IMG/VR virus record: IMGVR_UViG_3300030117_005018
Location: 1 to 20,138 of that record
Source of the DNA: a virus
DNA: 20,138 nt
Reading direction: 5' to 3' (one strand)
Position 1 is the first letter of the stretch. Every line of letters begins with the position of its first letter. Of the stretch, positions 6,068 through 13,301 are shown piece after piece. Position numbers and translations under genes: made by a program. The notes beneath the pieces are model-generated. The model worked only from the letters and a program-made list of their open reading frames with translations. It had not been told where the DNA came from and did not search any database.

Positions 6068-6958
6068 ATGTCATTAGATACGTTAAAAAGAACCAACTCA
6101 CTTGATAAACTTCTAGGTGCAGTTCAACAAGAGAATGCACCACTAGAAAAAAAATCATATAAAGATGAAAGATTATGGAAGCCAGAGCTTGATAAGTCTG
6201 GTAATGGATATGCAGTAATTCGTTTTCTTCCTGCAGTTGAAGGTGAAGAAATGCCTTGGGCTAAAATTTGGAATCATGCATTTCAAGGCCCAACTGGTCA
6301 ATGGTATATTGAAAACTCTCTGACTACTATTGGTCAAAAAGACCCTGTATCAGAGTTAAATACCACATATTGGAACACTGGTCTTGAATCAGACAAAGAG
6401 ATTGCTCGTAAACAAAAAAGAAAACTACAATATTATTCTAACATATATGTTGTAAGTGATGCGAAACACCCAGAAAATGAGGGTAAAGTTTTCTTGTTTA
6501 GATATGGCAAAAAAATCTTTGATAAACTGATGGCAGCAATGCAACCAGAATTTGAAGATGAATCACCAATCAACCCATTTGATTTTTGGCAAGGTGCAAA
6601 TTTCAAATTGAAAATTCGTAAAGTTGATGGTTATTGGAATTATGATAAATCTGAATTTGAAGCTCCATCTGCTTTATTTGATAATGATGCCCAAATTGAA
6701 CAAGTTTGGAAAACAGCTTATCCACTTGCAGATTTTACTGCACCAACAAATTTTAAATCATATGAAGAGTTAAAGACTCGACTTGATACTGTTCTATCTG
6801 GAACTGTTACTGTTGGAAATGTAATGGAAGATATTGAAGAGTCAGTTACTGTTCAATCATCACCAAAAGTGGATACTAAACCTGTAGAACCTGTTGTAGT
6901 GGCAGCGGAAGAGGAAGATGATACAATGTCATACTTTGAAAAGTTGGCTAAAGAATAG
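6068..6958 (+). CDS. 32: gp32 single-stranded DNA-binding protein
   Basis: 296 aa. Marks of T4 gp32: the basic N-terminal cooperativity region LKRTNSLDKLL (6-16, LAST-like), the OB-fold core with YYSNIYVVSDAKHPENEGKVFLFRYGKKIFDKL (about 122-154) and DFWQGANFKLKI, and an acidic C-terminal tail ending EEEDDTMSYFEKLAKE for partner proteins. It coats ssDNA in replication, recombination and repair. The region equivalent to T4's zinc site has no cysteine, and there is no Cys in the whole protein. A strong AAGGAGG lies 7 nt before the ATG. Two hairpins, the second a strong terminator, follow the stop. Confidence 0.95.
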   Translation: MSLDTLKRTNSLDKLLGAVQQENAPLEKKSYKDERLWKPELDKSGNGYAVIRFLPAVEGEEMPWAKIWNHAFQGPTGQWYIENSLTTIGQKDPVSELNTTYWNTGLESDKEIARKQKRKLQYYSNIYVVSDAKHPENEGKVFLFRYGKKIFDKLMAAMQPEFEDESPINPFDFWQGANFKLKIRKVDGYWNYDKSEFEAPSALFDNDAQIEQVWKTAYPLADFTAPTNFKSYEELKTRLDTVLSGTVTVGNVMEDIEESVTVQSSPKVDTKPVEPVVVAAEEEDDTMSYFEKLAKE

Positions 6959-7012
6959 GTCTGGTCAACCTGCTCAGAAGCTAAAGGCCTCACTGGCATC
7001 TGACCAAAAGAC
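6959..7012 (+). other. Hairpin immediately after the gp32 stop codon
   Basis: GTCTGGTCA (6959-6967) pairs with TGACCA (7001-7006) and AGAC (7009-7012), with a two-base bulge. This gives about a 10-bp stem that starts one base after the stop, ahead of the terminator hairpin. It may protect the gp32 mRNA 3' end; that role is an inference. Confidence 0.5.
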
Positions 7013-7014
7013 TA

Positions 7015-7054
7015 ATGCTCCCCTTAGTGCACTAATTATGGGGGGCATTTTTTT
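7015..7054 (+). terminator. Strong intrinsic terminator after gp32
   Basis: ATGCTCCCC (7015-7023) pairs with GGGGGGCAT (7040-7048) over 9 bp with one G-U, followed by seven T (7048-7054). It ends the plus-strand block where it meets the minus-strand tail block; the stop of the tape-measure gene lies in the T run. Confidence 0.9.
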
Positions 7055-8969
7055 ATTGTATTGTAATTATTCCCTCTGTAAATGGGTCTGGAGTGAGTCT
7101 ATTACCAAAAGAAAAAGTTTGGTCTTGTAAATTATTGGTAGTTACAACATTAGGGGCCATAACAAAACCACCACCATTAGGCCCATCTCCACTTCTTCTA
7201 GAACTTGAATTTGTGTAACTGTTTGATTTTGGAAGAGTTCCATTAGCAACAGTTCCCCCACCTTGAATTATTAATTTTTTTGCATCATCTACACTTATAC
7301 CCAAATCACTGGCCAATAATCCAGCATCAATGGCAATACTTCCTGCAGTTCCTCCACCAAAAGAAAAATAACCAGCAGTTCCTAATATTCCACTTAAAAC
7401 CTCTAGATAAGCTTTGTGGTACTCTCCCTCTGTTAATCTTTGTACACCGAACAACATTCCAGCTGGAATTGATATGAGTGGTAATTTTTTTAGACCACTT
7501 TTAACAATACTTTTGGTAACAGTTTCACCTGCTGTGGTAGCAATTTTTACTGAACTGGATAATTCTGATAAATATTTTGCTCTTTCTCCAGCTTTTTCTA
7601 CAACAGTTCCACGACCACCAGTTGTAGGAATTGCTGGTTTAGGTTTAAAAGCAAACTCACCAGTTCCACGAAGTGCGTCTAGTTGTTTTGGAGTTAACTT
7701 AGCTGTAGGTGATGTTACAGCCTTTAAACCTAATTTGACAGCTGCTTCTGAGGCCATTCCAGATAACTTTACTGTTGCCTTGGCAGCTATATCTGCCATA
7801 GTTGTAGCAAAAGTTTTAAGTGGTGAAAATAAAGTTTTAAAAACTGATGATATTCCTTTAGCTGTATCTGAAAATAATCCTTTTGTTTTTTCAAAATCTA
7901 ATAGTGATGCCATCCCAACACCAGCACCAACTAGTAAACCTACTAAGCCTCTTTTACCTAAAAATCTAAACAGGCTTCCAAATCTACCAGTAAGGCCCTG
8001 TAAACCTTTTCTAAAAACTCCAGTTTTTTTAGAGGTATTAACTTTATCCCTAAAACCTTTATTGGTATCAAGTAATGATGTACCTAAACTACCTAGATTT
8101 GTAAATAAAGCACCAAATTTTCCACTAATTGTTTTTAATATTTTTACACCTAATCCAGCAGTACCTCTTCCAACTTGGTATAATGTGCCAAAAAATAATC
8201 TTGGTGCTAGTAAAAGTGAAAATCCTGCTAACGCAGTTAAGATACCTGCAAAGTCTGCTGCTAAGTTTTTAATACCCCCAGTTAAAGTAAAATCACCATT
8301 TTCATCATAAAATCCATCTTTAAGAGATTTTATCCAATCAGTGAAAGCAGTTGATATCATACTCATTATATTTGATAAACCAGCAGTAGCACTAAATGTA
8401 TATTTTCCATTTTCACCTTTTACAAAAAATCCATCAACAACTTTTTTAAGAGTGTTGAATAAAGATTGTAATGCATCACCTAAGATTGGAATATATTTGT
8501 CTAAAATATCTTGCCATAATTGACTCTGTAAAAATTTACTAACAGCTAACAAAGATGCTAAAAATGCACCTGTTTTTAAAAGACCAAATAAAGAGTCTAT
8601 ACCCCCTTTAACTTTAGTCATTAAACTTTCACCTATACTACCTAAACCTCTTGCAACAAAAGAATCTTTACCTAAAAATTTATTAAATGTTTCTGTTAAA
8701 TAGTTTCGTTGTTCATTATTTGCCTCTTCTTGTGCAGCAGAAACTGGTTTTGGTTGATTTGCTTTTTGAGCGGCTGCTAGTTCAGCTTTTGCAATATTTT
8801 CTTGTCTAGTCCTCCAAGCTTTTTTACCAGCTTCAATTCTTAGTTCACTCTTTTCCCTATCATCTGTATTTTCATTGTTAGTTTGTGCTACGGCACGAAT
8901 GGCCGCAGTGGTTCTTTTTTGTTCCTCTACTAACATTCTAAAAGTTCTGTTAACTGCGTCTTCAGCCAT
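7053..8969 (-). CDS. Probable tail tape measure protein
   Basis: 638 aa, the longest gene here. A polar, helical N-terminus (1-95, Ala/Glu/Gln/Lys-rich) is followed by several hydrophobic or Gly/Ala-rich stretches (about 128-148, 238-262, 341-357 and near 540-570) separated by basic helices. The end is Gly/Ser/Asn-rich with FVMAPNVVTTNN. This make-up is typical of tape measure proteins. At roughly 1.5 A per residue, 638 aa would set a tail near 96 nm, like T4, whose gp29 is 590 aa. Its place after the gp26-type chaperone with a frameshift site supports this. A baseplate-associated role is the alternative. AGGTAG lies before the ATG, and only 6 nt separate it from the EF-hand gene. Confidence 0.68.
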   Translation of the reverse strand: MAEDAVNRTFRMLVEEQKRTTAAIRAVAQTNNENTDDREKSELRIEAGKKAWRTRQENIAKAELAAAQKANQPKPVSAAQEEANNEQRNYLTETFNKFLGKDSFVARGLGSIGESLMTKVKGGIDSLFGLLKTGAFLASLLAVSKFLQSQLWQDILDKYIPILGDALQSLFNTLKKVVDGFFVKGENGKYTFSATAGLSNIMSMISTAFTDWIKSLKDGFYDENGDFTLTGGIKNLAADFAGILTALAGFSLLLAPRLFFGTLYQVGRGTAGLGVKILKTISGKFGALFTNLGSLGTSLLDTNKGFRDKVNTSKKTGVFRKGLQGLTGRFGSLFRFLGKRGLVGLLVGAGVGMASLLDFEKTKGLFSDTAKGISSVFKTLFSPLKTFATTMADIAAKATVKLSGMASEAAVKLGLKAVTSPTAKLTPKQLDALRGTGEFAFKPKPAIPTTGGRGTVVEKAGERAKYLSELSSSVKIATTAGETVTKSIVKSGLKKLPLISIPAGMLFGVQRLTEGEYHKAYLEVLSGILGTAGYFSFGGGTAGSIAIDAGLLASDLGISVDDAKKLIIQGGGTVANGTLPKSNSYTNSSSRRSGDGPNGGGFVMAPNVVTTNNLQDQTFSFGNRLTPDPFTEGIITIQ

Positions 8970-8975
8970 AAATTA

Positions 8976-9356
8976 CTACCTGTTATCTTTTACTTGTATT
9001 GAATTAGTTCTTTTTGCTGCAAGAGCCTCTTTACCATAAAAGGCAGCAACAATGGCAGCAACTGAAACAAAATAAACTGCAGCCATATCACCTAAAATTT
9101 TTGCAGCTTGGTCTAAACCAATCCAATTGGCAATAACTACAAGTGAGGGATATAATAACATACCCCATAATGCGAACCATGCCATATATCTTTGTGCATC
9201 TTGTTTTTTATCTTCATTTTCCATATCAGACTTCATATCTTGAAGTTCAAGCATTTTTCTATCCATTTCAAGTTCCTCATCAGTTACAACACCATCGCCA
9301 TCCACATCTAAATGTGCATATTCAGACCCTTTTTGTAATTTTTTTTGTGCGGCCAT
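8976..9356 (-). CDS. EF-hand membrane protein
   Basis: 126 aa. Residues 17-28 (DVDGDGVVTDEE) form a canonical calcium-binding EF-hand loop with Asp at positions 1, 3 and 5, Gly at 6 and Glu at 12. A charged helix follows, then two membrane segments (about 57-79 and 90-107) and a basic tail. Small proteins of this design occur beside tail genes in other marine T4-like phages, but I know of no tested function. AAGGAG lies 6 nt before the ATG. It sits between the chaperone extension and the tape measure, so it is probably made late. A holin-like role is possible given the two membrane segments, but unsupported. Confidence 0.8.
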   Translation of the reverse strand: MAAQKKLQKGSEYAHLDVDGDGVVTDEELEMDRKMLELQDMKSDMENEDKKQDAQRYMAWFALWGMLLYPSLVVIANWIGLDQAAKILGDMAAVYFVSVAAIVAAFYGKEALAAKRTNSIQVKDNR

Positions 9357-9368
9357 TTATGACTCCTT

Positions 9369-9563
9369 TTACATCTGTTGTCGTTTTTCTTTTTCTATTT
9401 TTTCATTTTCCTCAAGAATATATTGCTCTAATAATCCTAAGTATATTTCCCTTTCAAATGGCATCATATTTTCTAATTCTGTTAAACTATATTTATGATG
9501 TTGCATCAATGCAAAGTTAGTTTTGTAATAATTAAATAGATTATCATGTGAAAGGCTTAACCT
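9369..9563 (-). CDS. -1 frame extension of the gp26-type protein (tail chaperone second half)
   Basis: An open frame continues past the gp26-type stop in the -1 frame. It adds 64 residues that begin RLSLSHDNLFNYYKTNFALM and include LTELENMMPFEREIYLGLL and a charged Glu/Lys tail. The PFEREIY block looks like the second part of phage tail assembly chaperones. The frame is open back to a TGA inside the gp26-type gene, with no ATG before 9506 (only an adjacent TTG). A separate 45-aa protein from the ATG at 9506 is possible, but would discard the SHDNLFNYY segment and has no good ribosome site. A frameshift at 9563-9569 would give a 297-aa fusion. Confidence 0.7.
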   Translation of the reverse strand, partial: RLSLSHDNLFNYYKTNFALMQHHKYSLTELENMMPFEREIYLGLLEQYILEENEKIEKEKRQQM

Positions 9564-10261
9564 AAAAAACTCTGGAGGCCCTCCAACATTACCTCACCTT
9601 TTTTCTTTGTTTTTGGATTTGTTACAGAAATTGAATGTCTAAGTTTTGGCATAGTATTAAAAAAATTCATCACTTGTTCAAATTGATTAGAAGTTAAAGT
9701 GTCAATAAACTCATCTAACTCTTTATCACTCATGTCAATTCTAGAATGAACTGTATCTCCATCATGTATTTCATGCACACATTTTGAAATTAGACCAAAT
9801 GTTCCATCAAGCCCAGCAGATATATCTATACCTTTCATATCACCCATAACTGGATACTTCATAAGTATTTTAATTTTGTCTGTGAGTTCTACAATATTTG
9901 TATGGTCAGCAGTCATGTGAACATCAATTTCATCTAATTTAATTATTTTTTCAACATAAGTTTTTCCATCATCTGGACATAAAACTTTTATATTTGAAGT
10001 TTCTCCTACAGATTTAGACCTTAGTTGTAAAAAGATATATTCAACATCAAATATGGGAAGTTGTTTTGCATTTAGTTGACCATCAGTACACGAGTCGATG
10101 ATGCTTGTAATTGTATTAGCAATTTGATCTTCATTCTCGCTCTCTTGAGCCATCATTAAAAGTTTTTGTTCTTTTACTAGGAAGGGTCTGTATTTAATTT
10201 TTCCACCAGTTGATGGAAGCTCCAAGTCATACTGTGGAGTATTCAGTTTGGGTAAAGCCAT
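9557..10261 (-). CDS. 26: gp26-type baseplate hub / tail assembly chaperone protein
   Basis: 234 aa matching the T4 baseplate protein family (PF12322, gp26-like) of marine T4-like phages. It starts MALPKLNTPQYDLELPS, followed by KYRPFLVKEQKLLMMAQES (24-42), a central LDEIDVHM region, and ends EVMLEGLQSFLG. In T4, gp26 belongs to the hub assembly set. Its acidic, helical nature and position two genes before a tape measure recall lambda gpG-type chaperones. The last codons AGT TTT TTA GGT TAA contain a slippery heptamer in frame, so it is probably made both alone and with a 64-residue extension. It follows the tail-tube-fold gene by 13 nt. Confidence 0.82.
   Translation of the reverse strand: MALPKLNTPQYDLELPSTGGKIKYRPFLVKEQKLLMMAQESENEDQIANTITSIIDSCTDGQLNAKQLPIFDVEYIFLQLRSKSVGETSNIKVLCPDDGKTYVEKIIKLDEIDVHMTADHTNIVELTDKIKILMKYPVMGDMKGIDISAGLDGTFGLISKCVHEIHDGDTVHSRIDMSDKELDEFIDTLTSNQFEQVMNFFNTMPKLRHSISVTNPKTKKKGEVMLEGLQSFLG
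9563..9584 (-). other. Probable -1 ribosomal frameshift site
   Basis: On the minus strand the zero-frame codons read AGT TTT TTA GGT TAA, so T TTT TTA (9569-9563) is an X XXY YYZ heptamer in the correct phase. A Shine-Dalgarno-like GGAGG (9584-9580) lies 10 nt upstream, the arrangement that stimulates -1 shifting in bacterial dnaX. The stop codon comes one codon after the heptamer. No strong downstream stem is obvious. Confidence 0.72.
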
Positions 10262-10274
10262 AATTTTTCATCCT

Positions 10275-11000
10275 TTAAAATAATTTAGTCAAAACACTTG
10301 GTATATTATTGTATATGTTTTTTGTTACTGTGTTAACAAAAATATCACCTAATGTATCTGATAATGGTTTTGGTGCATTTGGTTCATCAACAAGGGATAA
10401 CCAATATCTGTATGTCCATGTTACATTAACTTTTTGTATATCACCTGCAGCTTGAGTTACTGCCATTTGGTCTACTGTTTTTGGATAACACTCAATTAGT
10501 TTTATACCGAATCTTCTATTGTCTTTTTCATCTAATTGATAAATTCGTATTTCACCAACATAATCATAATAATATCCTAAAGTAAAGTCTTGAGGACTAT
10601 ATGCTAATCTTTGCCATGTGTCAAAGAATTGTCTTTCTTTTTGGTCTGAGGAAAGTCTAAAAGTAGATGATATGTCACCAAATGAATAACCACTTACTAT
10701 TTCTCTTTCAGGCCCAAATACGTTAGTATCTGGGGTGCTTTCTAAATTACGGCCAGGAAAGGCAAATGCCTCACACATGACACCAACTTTTTGAGTAACA
10801 CCTTCACCTGTGTTTTGTTGCATAATTGGAGCAAATATATTACCACTTTGATTTTGACCACGATAACCTGTTGGTGGAGTTATAATTAATTCAAAACGAT
10901 TAGTTTTTGCAAAACCATCTGGTGAATGATATTGTCCAAGAAGTTCATCTAAAAACTGAAATGCTGTTGCTTCAAAAATTGATTTTAATTGGAATGCCAT
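10275..11000 (-). CDS. Tail-tube-fold protein, gp54/gp19-like
   Basis: 241 aa. The stretch FRLSSDQKERQFFDTWQRLAYSPQDF...YYYDYVGEIRIYQLDEKDNRRFGIKLIECYPKTVDQM (about 113-185), then VNVTWTYRYW, is the beta-rich core shared by T4 tail tube protein gp19 and its baseplate relatives gp48 and gp54. Lying among baseplate genes, with gp48 across the divergent promoter, it is more likely the tail tube initiator gp54 than the major tube protein, but sequence alone does not settle this. The start shares one base with the upstream stop (TAATG), and it is followed by the gp26-type gene. Confidence 0.7.
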   Translation of the reverse strand: MAFQLKSIFEATAFQFLDELLGQYHSPDGFAKTNRFELIITPPTGYRGQNQSGNIFAPIMQQNTGEGVTQKVGVMCEAFAFPGRNLESTPDTNVFGPEREIVSGYSFGDISSTFRLSSDQKERQFFDTWQRLAYSPQDFTLGYYYDYVGEIRIYQLDEKDNRRFGIKLIECYPKTVDQMAVTQAAGDIQKVNVTWTYRYWLSLVDEPNAPKPLSDTLGDIFVNTVTKNIYNNIPSVLTKLF

Positions 11001-11557
11001 TATATCATCTTCCTACTATCGCTATAAACTTCTCCAGCACTAGCCTTTTTCCATCTTGCTATCGGTAAAAGTGTTGCAACAGTAAATTCATCTGCATCAA
11101 TTCTACGATATCTTGTTTTAACTCTTCCTGCCAAATATCTTTTAAGTGTTGGTTTAAGTTCTCTTATGTTTTTAAATTTACGATACTCTGCCATAATCAC
11201 AGTAGTCTTGTCAAACTTTGTATTATTACTAAAATCTACAACTCTATCTAGTAATTTTAATCTCAAATTCATAGGCAGGTAATGAAAATTAATACCTAAA
11301 AATCCATCTGGATATTCTTCTAGTGGTAACACAAGAGGAAATGTGTCATAATAAGGTAAAGTGTTTCTTCCTTTTGGATCATAGAAAAACATATTGAGTC
11401 TTCCATAGTGTGGTCTTGTTGATTGTGCACCATCACGAATTAAATCCATTGCACCTGGCTTACCAAACTCTTTGATTTTATCTCTATACCATTGAGTTGA
11501 TTTTGGTCTACCACCTGCGGCTTTTACTACACTTTGTATATATTTACTTACTGCCAT
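11000..11557 (-). CDS. Conserved phage structural-region protein, unassigned
   Basis: 185 aa, basic, with a striking middle segment LPYYDTFPLVLPLEEYPDGFLGINFHYLPMNLRLKLLD (about 67-104) that I associate with a protein conserved next to gp4 in marine T4-like phages. The C-terminal third is Arg/Lys-rich (RYLAGRVKTRYRR). In T4 the neighbour of gene 4 includes gene 2 (DNA end protector), so that is one possibility, but I cannot confirm it. No Shine-Dalgarno sequence precedes the ATG. A TATAAATA ends 5 nt before it, overlapping the gp4 stop, so a late transcript from there would be leaderless. Confidence 0.6.
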   Translation of the reverse strand: MAVSKYIQSVVKAAGGRPKSTQWYRDKIKEFGKPGAMDLIRDGAQSTRPHYGRLNMFFYDPKGRNTLPYYDTFPLVLPLEEYPDGFLGINFHYLPMNLRLKLLDRVVDFSNNTKFDKTTVIMAEYRKFKNIRELKPTLKRYLAGRVKTRYRRIDADEFTVATLLPIARWKKASAGEVYSDSRKMI

Positions 11558-11561
11558 AAGA

Positions 11562-12008
11562 CTATTTATACTTTGGATTTAGCTGGTCTTCAGTTAAAAT
11601 TTTAAATTCAAATCCATTATCAAGACAAAAATCATTTGCATATTTCCATTTTGCTTGATTTATTGTCCAGTTTTTTACATCATTAAACCATTTCCTAGTT
11701 TTACGTTTAGGATTTTCTGGTGGACTTTTACATTGATATTTTGGTTTTACTTCAATAATAAAATTTTTAATTTTACCATCTGACTGTTTAGCTTTTATAA
11801 TAAAGTCTGGAAAATATCTATGAACTTTTCCATCCCATGGCGACACATATGGGATGATAACTGTTTCACTACCCCACTCTAAAATATTATCATTATTATC
11901 ACAATAGACCATAAATTTCCTTTCCCATAGTGAACGATAAATCACTTGAGATGGATTTCCCTTATATTTTTTAGGGTTAGTTGGTTGATATTTACCCTTA
12001 TATGCCAT
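11562..12008 (-). CDS. 4: gp4 head completion protein
   Basis: 148 aa, a full-length match to T4 gp4 by motif: MAYKGKYQPTNPKKYKGNPSQ, YRSLWERKFM (24-33), EWGSE (44-48), HRYFPDF (63-69) and IEVKP (85-89). E29, D68 and E86-x-K88 follow the layout of a TnsA/PD-(D/E)XK nuclease fold, which is known for this family. In T4, gp4 (with gp50/65) finishes the packed head before tail joining. It is the first gene of the minus-strand tail block, with a late-type TATAAATA 43 nt upstream. The end of the gene (PKYK, TAG) contains another TATAAATA. Confidence 0.92.
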   Translation of the reverse strand: MAYKGKYQPTNPKKYKGNPSQVIYRSLWERKFMVYCDNNDNILEWGSETVIIPYVSPWDGKVHRYFPDFIIKAKQSDGKIKNFIIEVKPKYQCKSPPENPKRKTRKWFNDVKNWTINQAKWKYANDFCLDNGFEFKILTEDQLNPKYK

Positions 12009-12018
12009 ACACTTATCT

Positions 12019-12026
12019 TATAAATA
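12019..12026 (+). promoter_or_regulatory. Late promoter element for the gp48-gp53-hub block
   Basis: Exact TATAAATA in the 52-nt gap between gp4 and gp48. The predicted start near 12032 leaves a leader of about 29 nt before the gp48 ATG, with AGGA at 12046-12049 as the weak ribosome site. Confidence 0.7.
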
Positions 12027-12050
12027 GTTTAAACTTCTACTGTATAGGAC

Positions 12051-12058
12051 TATTTATA
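12051..12058 (-). promoter_or_regulatory. Late promoter element for the gp4-to-tape-measure block
   Basis: TATTTATA on the plus strand is an exact minus-strand TATAAATA. The predicted start near 12045 gives a leader of about 37 nt before gp4. It faces the plus-strand element at 12019 across 24 nt, so each promoter lies just inside the other's transcribed region. Confidence 0.7.
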
Positions 12059-12060
12059 AA

Positions 12061-13299
12061 ATGGCTTTCAACAATTTTTTACAAGGTGTAGCTACACAAG
12101 TCATTAACACAGGGTTAAAAAAAGTAGCAGGAAACTTGCCTGGCCTTAATTTATCTTATACCCCTGGCTCTGGTATAAACTCATCTTTTGGTGGAAACTC
12201 TGCAGATACACTTCCTTTTTCACCAAGTGGTAATCTTACACATTATACCTTTCCCTTAGATGTAATGGCAGATCCTGGCTTGGGAAATCAAGGTCATTAT
12301 GTTATGTTTTATATAAATGAACAACAAAATGCAAAAATAAGATTTGGTGGTAAAGGCGGGGGTACAACTATACCAACAGGAATAACCGAAAGGTCAATAC
12401 CCTCATCTATTCAAAGAATAACTTCTTTGGGTAATTATGTAAAAACACCAAATACAAATGGGGTTAAAAATCAATCGAATTTAGATCAACCAACATATAA
12501 TACACTACGGGCATTAGGGGTTGATCATGGTTTGGCTGTAGCTGAAACTAAAAGGAGACAGGCAAATTCAGTACCAAAACAAGCTGTGAATATTGAAAGA
12601 GCTCCAACAAAAAGAACTAGTACTGCCATTGTAATGTATATGCCTGCCTCTGTTTCAACATCATATAATGCACAATATACAGATACACAAATGGGTGCTG
12701 TAACAGCTGAGGCACTAAATGCATATGAGGCTTTTGCCGCAGGAAATATGCGTGGTGGATTAAATGAAATAAGAGCCATGTCTGGAAAAATGGCTGAGTC
12801 TATAAGTGCATTAATGTTAGGAACAGTTGGTGCCTTACCTGGCTTTCAAGGAGTTAGAGAAGCATCAGAAATGAGAAGAGGTGTTGTTTTATCTGACCGC
12901 ATGGAACTTGCATTCAAAGGTATTGACAAAAGAACTTTTGAATATGAATTTAAAATGGTGCCAAAAAGTCAAGAGGAAGCAAATGAGATAAGAAATATTG
13001 TCTTTGCATTCAAATCAAATATGTTACCAGAATTTGCAGGTAGTAATAGAGGTGGTAGGTCACTAATAGTTCCAAATACTTTTGACATAGAATATATGTG
13101 GAATGGAGCAGAAAATCAATTTTTACATAGAATATCAACTTGTTTTTTAGAAAGCATGAATGTGACATATGGTGGAGATAGTTACAAAACTTATGCTGGA
13201 ATAAATGGTGATGGTGCACCACCCATAGAAACAACTATGTCTTTGACATTTAAAGAAATAGAACTTATCACAAGAGAGCGTGTACACGAAGGATACTAA
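12061..13299 (+). CDS. 48: gp48 baseplate tail tube cap
   Basis: 412 aa (T4 gp48 is 364 aa). The N-terminus MAFNNFLQGVATQVINTGLKK and the LTHYTFPLDVMADPGLGNQGHYVMFYINEQ segment (about 59-89) are typical of gp48 from marine T4-like phages. The tail-tube-like core follows from about residue 275 (SDRMELAFKGIDKRTFEYEFKMVPKSQEE), then STCFLESMNVTYGG and MSLTFKEIELITRE at the end. In T4, gp48 sits on the hub under the first tube ring and starts tube and sheath polymerisation with gp54. gp53 follows directly. Confidence 0.88.
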   Translation: MAFNNFLQGVATQVINTGLKKVAGNLPGLNLSYTPGSGINSSFGGNSADTLPFSPSGNLTHYTFPLDVMADPGLGNQGHYVMFYINEQQNAKIRFGGKGGGTTIPTGITERSIPSSIQRITSLGNYVKTPNTNGVKNQSNLDQPTYNTLRALGVDHGLAVAETKRRQANSVPKQAVNIERAPTKRTSTAIVMYMPASVSTSYNAQYTDTQMGAVTAEALNAYEAFAAGNMRGGLNEIRAMSGKMAESISALMLGTVGALPGFQGVREASEMRRGVVLSDRMELAFKGIDKRTFEYEFKMVPKSQEEANEIRNIVFAFKSNMLPEFAGSNRGGRSLIVPNTFDIEYMWNGAENQFLHRISTCFLESMNVTYGGDSYKTYAGINGDGAPPIETTMSLTFKEIELITRERVHEGY

Positions 13300-13301
13300 T
13301 C

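Noticed and set aside
7414-8310. A 298-codon plus-strand frame opposite the tape-measure gene
   Set aside because: It lies wholly inside the minus-strand gene, has Pro/Asn/Ser/Val-rich composition typical of an antisense shadow, and shows no motif.
9143-9520. A 125-codon plus-strand frame opposite the EF-hand gene
   Set aside because: It is antisense to two better-supported frames, with Phe/His/Tyr-rich shadow composition.
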